Shown here: in pieces, positions 59,838-64,000 of the stretch
Layout of the letters: every line of letters starts with the position of its first letter
How positions within the stretch are numbered: the first letter of the stretch is position 1
NCBI RefSeq assembly: GCF_049723235.1
Contig: NZ_JBNARB010000002.1
Span: 124,001 to 188,000, forward strand
Reading direction: 5' to 3'
DNA: 64,000 nt
Origin: Thermovenabulum sp049723235
Lineage (GTDB): Bacteria; Bacillota; Thermosediminibacteria; Thermosediminibacterales; Thermosediminibacteraceae
The notes under the pieces: model-generated
Database searches by the model: none
Seen by the model: the letters and a program-made list of their open reading frames with translations, nothing else
What the model was told of the DNA's origin: nothing
Position numbers and translations under genes: made by a program

Positions 59838-62228
59838 TTATCTATTATAGATTTCGTAAATTAATTTTGCTGCTTCTGCTCTCGTCGCATTGTTTTTGGG
59901 TCTGACCGTCATGTCTTCGTAGCCAGATACTATTTTTTGCTCAATCAAAGCTGCGGTGTATTCTTTGGCGTAATCCGCAATATCTTTATAATCTTTAAAT
60001 ATATATAGTTTTTCTGCAGCATCCTTAGAAGGTGCTAATTTCATAGCCCTTGCGAGGATCGCAAAGATTTCCTGTCTTGTGATATAGCCGTTCGGGTCAA
60101 ATACCTTGCCTTCAACTTTTCCTTTTATTATTCCGTATCTATAGGCGGTTTCGACATAATCGGCATACCAGGTGTCTTTTTTAACATCCTCAAAAGAATT
60201 GCTGTAGGGCACTTTATCAATTTCTAAGGCATTTAAAATCATCTTCGTAAATTCTGCACGGGTCACTTTTCCTTCGGGATCAAATTTCTTTTCTTCTTTG
60301 CCGTTTACTATATATTTTGATGCAAGGGATTCTATATAGTTTTTGGCCCAGTGCGATGTTATATCATCAAAGGTCTTATTGTATTCCATTACAGCATAGG
60401 TGCTAAAGTGTGATGTTTTTGCGATTATTTCGCTGTTTTGCTTATCTACCTTGCCACCGATAAATTGAAGGGTGCCTTTTTCTTTGTCAACAAAGTATAA
60501 CCCGAGTTTATCTATATTTGTGGTAAGTCCTTTTATGCTGAACCTCAGTGTAACCTTTCCATTAATATTTGCCTGTTTGTCGTCAATTTTTATAACAATA
60601 TCCTTTGGTGTGCTTATAAGTTTGTAATTTGTGAGGGTATTTATCACTTGTGACACATCGTCGGGTTTAACTTCAATCTTGACGTTGGTGCCGATAGAAA
60701 CATCCAGAACGTTCTTCGGTAAATCCATGGTTAATTCATTCAGCATTATCTTAACCGTTGCGCCTTTTTCAAAGGCTTTTGCAAATATTTCTTTTGGGAT
60801 ATTCGCTTCTATATTTGCCGTTTTAATATCGGAAGAAGCAAGATTAAGGGTCATGGTAAATTCTTTTCCGGAGGCTTTTGCCGCTGTGTTTTCAAAGGCT
60901 TTTAGAATCTCATTAACTGCGGAAGAGTCAAAGGTAATAATGGCTTTGCCCTGGGATTCAGTTATTTTTGCGGCTGTGATATTTACCTTAAATTCTGCCT
61001 TTTTATCATCAATGGTTTCTTCGGTTTTAGATGTAGAAGGAGCACCGCCGCCTCCACCCGTGCCACCGCCAGGCTCAACAGTCGATGTGGGAAGGCCAAC
61101 GACATTATAACCCTGGGCTTTGAAGTATTCGGCTATGGCTTTTGCATCATCTCCGGTGAATTCTGCCAGGACGGCGTTGAAGGCGGATAGGATATTCGTT
61201 ATATCAGTTGAAGAAATTGTCGCAATACCCTTCGGAGTTAAAACCTGGTTATTAATAAACGTAAGTAAATCATTATTATAGTATATCTTCACTGTGTTGT
61301 TTTCATATTTAATAGTCATTGAGTCTTTATAATCCGAAACAAAGTAATTTTCTTTTTCCCTTACATATCTTAAAAAGTCCGTTAGCGTACCAAACTTTTC
61401 GATAATTTTATTATAAAGCAACTTTAAAGGTGACCAATCTTGTTTGAAGATCTCATTAATAGCCGTATTAGCAGCACCTATGAAAGCTTCATTTTCGCTT
61501 AATTTACCTTTATTAATTTCTTCTTTAAGATATGTATAACCTATATCATCTTTAAATAAGTTATGAGCAATAATTAAATTCCTTTCATTAATACCTAAAT
61601 TATTTAATCTTCCTTCAATATCAGTACCTTGAATAGCATTTAGAAATTTTTTCAAAAGCTCGTTCTTATTCTTTTGATTTAATATATCGATTAATTTTAT
61701 GGTAAGGGCCTTATTTTTTGTTATTCTTGAATCTATATTTTCCAGTGCTTTTACAACATTCCCCAATACTTCTGAAGGAATTATTTCTTTGTATACATAA
61801 TTATTAGAAATCTGCCCATCCTCAGTTTCTGCTATACACAAAAAGTAAACTTTATCGGTATTTTTGTCAAAGCGGCTTGATATTTCTTGTTTATCAAAAG
61901 GATAATAGAATGGATTATTAGAAATAATAGAATTAAAATGACCTTTCATAAATATTCCTTCGTAAGGAGGATCATTACTTAACAAATAACTTTTAATAAA
62001 ATCATAACCCTGAGACATTAATTCATTAAACACTTGTTCATTCATTAAAATATAGTGCAATTTTTTAATATTAATATTATTGTTTGTAGTTATTTTAAAT
62101 GTGACATTTTGATCGTCAATTATTTTTTCTAATGTAATTTGAAAAAATTCATCTTGAGCTAACCCTGCAATCGGCATTAGCGAAAACAGTAATATAATTA
62201 CTAATAATAGTGAAATGACCCTTTTCAC
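59838..62228 (-). CDS. SLH-domain surface protein with C-terminal anchor
   Basis: Secreted protein of 796 residues. Seen: signal peptide (1-24, AGLAQ), a largely helical N-terminal half, a Gly/Pro linker near 388-398 (PGGGTGGGGGAPS), a beta-rich domain (400-600) with regularly spaced IDDKKAEFKVNI-type strands, and three SLH motifs from about residue 615 to the end (FDDITSHWAKNYIESLASKY, KKDTWYADYVETAYRYGII). No enzyme motif seen. The SLH motifs hold it to the wall polymer, possibly the glycan made by this operon. Confidence 0.9.
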   Translation of the reverse strand: MKRVISLLLVIILLFSLMPIAGLAQDEFFQITLEKIIDDQNVTFKITTNNNINIKKLHYILMNEQVFNELMSQGYDFIKSYLLSNDPPYEGIFMKGHFNSIISNNPFYYPFDKQEISSRFDKNTDKVYFLCIAETEDGQISNNYVYKEIIPSEVLGNVVKALENIDSRITKNKALTIKLIDILNQKNKNELLKKFLNAIQGTDIEGRLNNLGINERNLIIAHNLFKDDIGYTYLKEEINKGKLSENEAFIGAANTAINEIFKQDWSPLKLLYNKIIEKFGTLTDFLRYVREKENYFVSDYKDSMTIKYENNTVKIYYNNDLLTFINNQVLTPKGIATISSTDITNILSAFNAVLAEFTGDDAKAIAEYFKAQGYNVVGLPTSTVEPGGGTGGGGGAPSTSKTEETIDDKKAEFKVNITAAKITESQGKAIITFDSSAVNEILKAFENTAAKASGKEFTMTLNLASSDIKTANIEANIPKEIFAKAFEKGATVKIMLNELTMDLPKNVLDVSIGTNVKIEVKPDDVSQVINTLTNYKLISTPKDIVIKIDDKQANINGKVTLRFSIKGLTTNIDKLGLYFVDKEKGTLQFIGGKVDKQNSEIIAKTSHFSTYAVMEYNKTFDDITSHWAKNYIESLASKYIVNGKEEKKFDPEGKVTRAEFTKMILNALEIDKVPYSNSFEDVKKDTWYADYVETAYRYGIIKGKVEGKVFDPNGYITRQEIFAILARAMKLAPSKDAAEKLYIFKDYKDIADYAKEYTAALIEQKIVSGYEDMTVRPKNNATRAEAAKLIYEIYNR

Positions 62229-62310
62229 CTTTATATACCCCCTTCTTTAAGAAATCATAATAAATTAGGAATGTTTTCCTCTTCCACCTCCATCAATTTA
62301 TTTCAATACA

Positions 62311-63369
62311 TTATTGATTCAGATAATTGTAGAGATTATATGTTATGGTCGCTGCCTCGGCTCTTGTGGCATTTGATTTCGGTGAAAAGATATTTTCAGC
62401 CTTTCCTCTAACAAGCCTTATCTTTAAAGCCACTGCAATTTCGGTTTTTGCCCATGAAGATATTTCGTTTTTATCCTTAAATCTCGATAACAAATTGTTT
62501 TCCTCGGTTAAGTCTACGAAGGTGGATTTATTTTTTAATGATGCCGCACGGGTTATAAGCACTACCATTTCTTCTCGCGTTATTAATGCATTTGGCTCGA
62601 AAGCATTACCCTTCCCTTTTACGAGGTCATTAGAGAAGGCTATTTTTATTACATCATAATACCAGTCGCCTTTTTTTACATCGATAAATTCCATAGATTT
62701 TTCTTTTTCCTGAAGGCCAAGAAGTCTTACCAGCATAGCGGTGAATTCGGCCCTTGTTACATTTTTTTCCGGTGCAAAAAGCCCATCCCCTACTCCCTTC
62801 AATATCCCCCTTGATGCCATTTCTTCAATATAGGTTTTAGCCCAGTGATTTTCTATATCTTTAAAAGTTACTTTTATAAATTGTTGATCACTTCCCGGCA
62901 GCAAAACTGAACCGCTCCCTGATCCCCCCGATGATAAATTAACATCATTATATTTTTCATAAAGATTCTTTACTCCATCCGCATTTCCGGACCTGGCAAA
63001 TTCTATAAGTTTCATTCTATCTTCTTTGGTCCAGCGCTTTAAGTTATCTATCTCATTATAAATATCGTTTAAGGAAATACCTTCCTCCGAAAGCTTTTCT
63101 TTGTAATTATCCCCGACGACGAAGGACAGAATCCCAGGTAAATCGGTTTTCAAATTTTCAAGCGATTGAGAGCTTAGAAAATAAGATTCTAATAGACTAA
63201 ATGCCTCCTCTCTTATTTCAGGGTCTAACGAGTTAATTTTATCAAAAGCTTTGGTGAAAAATTTGTCGTTTAGTGTCATGCTGTAAAAATTTTTTTGAAA
63301 CATCATTACAAATAATAGTATAATTATTGTTATTATTCTGATTTTATTAGAAACAAAAAAAGAATTCAT
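62311..63369 (-). CDS. SLH-domain surface protein
   Basis: Protein of 352 residues with an N-terminal signal or anchor (about 10-28), a helical region with SEEGISLNDIYNEIDNLKRW, a Gly/Ser linker (SSGGSGSGS) near 150, and three SLH motifs from about 165 to the end (FKDIENHWAKTYIEEMASRG, KKGDWYYDVIKIAFSNDLV). Its start overlaps the CpsB-type phosphatase gene by four bases, so the two are translationally coupled, an unusual pairing. Confidence 0.9.
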   Translation of the reverse strand: MNSFFVSNKIRIITIIILLFVMMFQKNFYSMTLNDKFFTKAFDKINSLDPEIREEAFSLLESYFLSSQSLENLKTDLPGILSFVVGDNYKEKLSEEGISLNDIYNEIDNLKRWTKEDRMKLIEFARSGNADGVKNLYEKYNDVNLSSGGSGSGSVLLPGSDQQFIKVTFKDIENHWAKTYIEEMASRGILKGVGDGLFAPEKNVTRAEFTAMLVRLLGLQEKEKSMEFIDVKKGDWYYDVIKIAFSNDLVKGKGNAFEPNALITREEMVVLITRAASLKNKSTFVDLTEENNLLSRFKDKNEISSWAKTEIAVALKIRLVRGKAENIFSPKSNATRAEAATITYNLYNYLNQ

Positions 63370-64000
63370 TCTTCAACTCTCGCCTCCTTCAGGCTATTTA
63401 AAAATACGGAGAACCTTTTTAATAAACCCATTTTCTTTTGTTCTAAATCCTTTACCTCTATTTTTATCTCTTCATTTTGCTTTACTTTCAGGGGATTGTC
63501 CACCGTCAGGGTATTTAAAAGAGCCGGGGAAATGGCTTTTTCTAACTTTTTTATTCTCGGGGACCTCGCTCTCGGGGTATGGCAATCGGTACCAATAAAC
63601 TGGGCATAGTTTAGGGCAATAATCCTTTCGGCGGTTTTTTTCACTTCGGAGCCGAATACACCAAGGAGGCTCAGAGAATTCACCTGAACAAGGGCTCCTA
63701 TCTTCAAAAAATCCACTAATTTATTTATATTTTTTGCTATCTCTTTATTCCTTTCGGGATGGGCAATGATGGGGGTTATTTTCCTGAGCTTAACAGCCCA
63801 TAGAATTTCGCTCGTGTACTTTGGTAAGCTCATCATGGGAAGTTCGATAAGGATATACTTTTTCTGGTTAAAAAGGGTGAGGATTTTTTCTTCATCCAAT
63901 AATCGAGGGATATCGAGGGATAAAAATACTTCTTCTCCCGGATATAGGGTAAGATTTATTTCGTTTTGCAAAAAAATTTCGTTTAACTGGTTTACTCTTT
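63366..64000 (-). CDS. cpsB: CpsB/YwqE-type tyrosine-protein phosphatase (PHP domain), 5' end outside window
   Basis: Manganese-dependent phosphatase that removes phosphate from the BY-kinase tail. The visible 211 codons hold LIELPMMSLPKY, the metal His in ITPIIAHPERNKE, and the Asp/His pair in FIGTDCHTPRARSPR. The N-terminal HSHILPGIDDG-type metal motif lies beyond 64000; the frame is open to the edge, with the in-frame TTG at 63971 only an internal codon (Leu). The C-terminus is about 35 residues longer than usual and basic. Confidence 0.9.
   Translation of the reverse strand, partial: RVNQLNEIFLQNEINLTLYPGEEVFLSLDIPRLLDEEKILTLFNQKKYILIELPMMSLPKYTSEILWAVKLRKITPIIAHPERNKEIAKNINKLVDFLKIGALVQVNSLSLLGVFGSEVKKTAERIIALNYAQFIGTDCHTPRARSPRIKKLEKAISPALLNTLTVDNPLKVKQNEEIKIEVKDLEQKKMGLLKRFSVFLNSLKEARVEE

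Noticed and set aside
1..64000. tRNA or rRNA genes
   Set aside because: No cloverleaf with a T-loop GTTCGA-type block or ribosomal RNA signature was noticed in the intergenic regions; a tRNAscan-SE run would settle this.

Overview
The window looks like chromosomal DNA of an anaerobic, AT-rich, Gram-positive bacterium of the class Clostridia. The signs are purine-rich ribosome binding sites close to AGGAGG with many TTG and GTG starts, S-layer (SLH) proteins, a Bacillota-type Cps tyrosine kinase/phosphatase pair, amino-acid fermentation genes (ortAB, ftcD) and an ISL3-type transposase relic. The species cannot be fixed from the sequence; a thermophilic clostridial relative is a guess from overall resemblance. 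Almost everything is on the minus strand.

Layout. 1-4 kb: a chemotaxis receptor and a divergent CHASE4/HD-GYP protein. 4.2-9.7 kb: a 1718-residue SLH exoprotein whose 5' leader looks like an RNA attenuator. 9.8-12.4 kb: a PadR-controlled split permease and a lone GAPDH gene. 12.5-13.9 kb: an intact MNT/HEPN pair and a decayed second pair. 13.9-26.9 kb: two modules in tandem with the same plan. Each has a histidine kinase with a fused periplasmic binding domain, an NtrC-type regulator, a terminator, a sigma-54 promoter, a transporter and amino-acid enzymes. Module 1 carries gltS-ftcD-fchA (formiminoglutamate to glutamate). Module 2 carries an NhaC-type carrier followed by ortAB (2-amino-4-oxopentanoate thiolase).

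27-34 kb: an ISL3 relic, then an RpiR-regulated catabolic operon (carrier, nitrilase-fold amidase, cytoplasmic beta-lactamase-like hydrolase, dipeptide-epimerase-like enzyme, M20 amidohydrolase). 34-43.4 kb: a degraded accessory zone with remnants of a ZIP transporter, a phosphoribosyltransferase, TctA and a PIN toxin; several intact and broken AAA-ATPase/PD-(D/E)XK genes that have exchanged segments; and an intact Phd/PIN toxin-antitoxin pair.

43.4-64 kb: a long surface-polysaccharide operon read leftward. It contains a CpsB-type phosphatase (running off the window), two SLH proteins, a coiled-coil membrane protein, Wzz-like and BY-kinase genes, a full set for UDP-diacetylbacillosamine-type sugar synthesis and transfer (pglF, pglC, pglD, pglE homologues), ugd, a nucleotide-sugar epimerase, a Wzy-like polymerase, three glycosyltransferases, murJ and galU. 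Together these would make, export, polymerise and length-control a glycan while supplying SLH proteins anchored in the same envelope.
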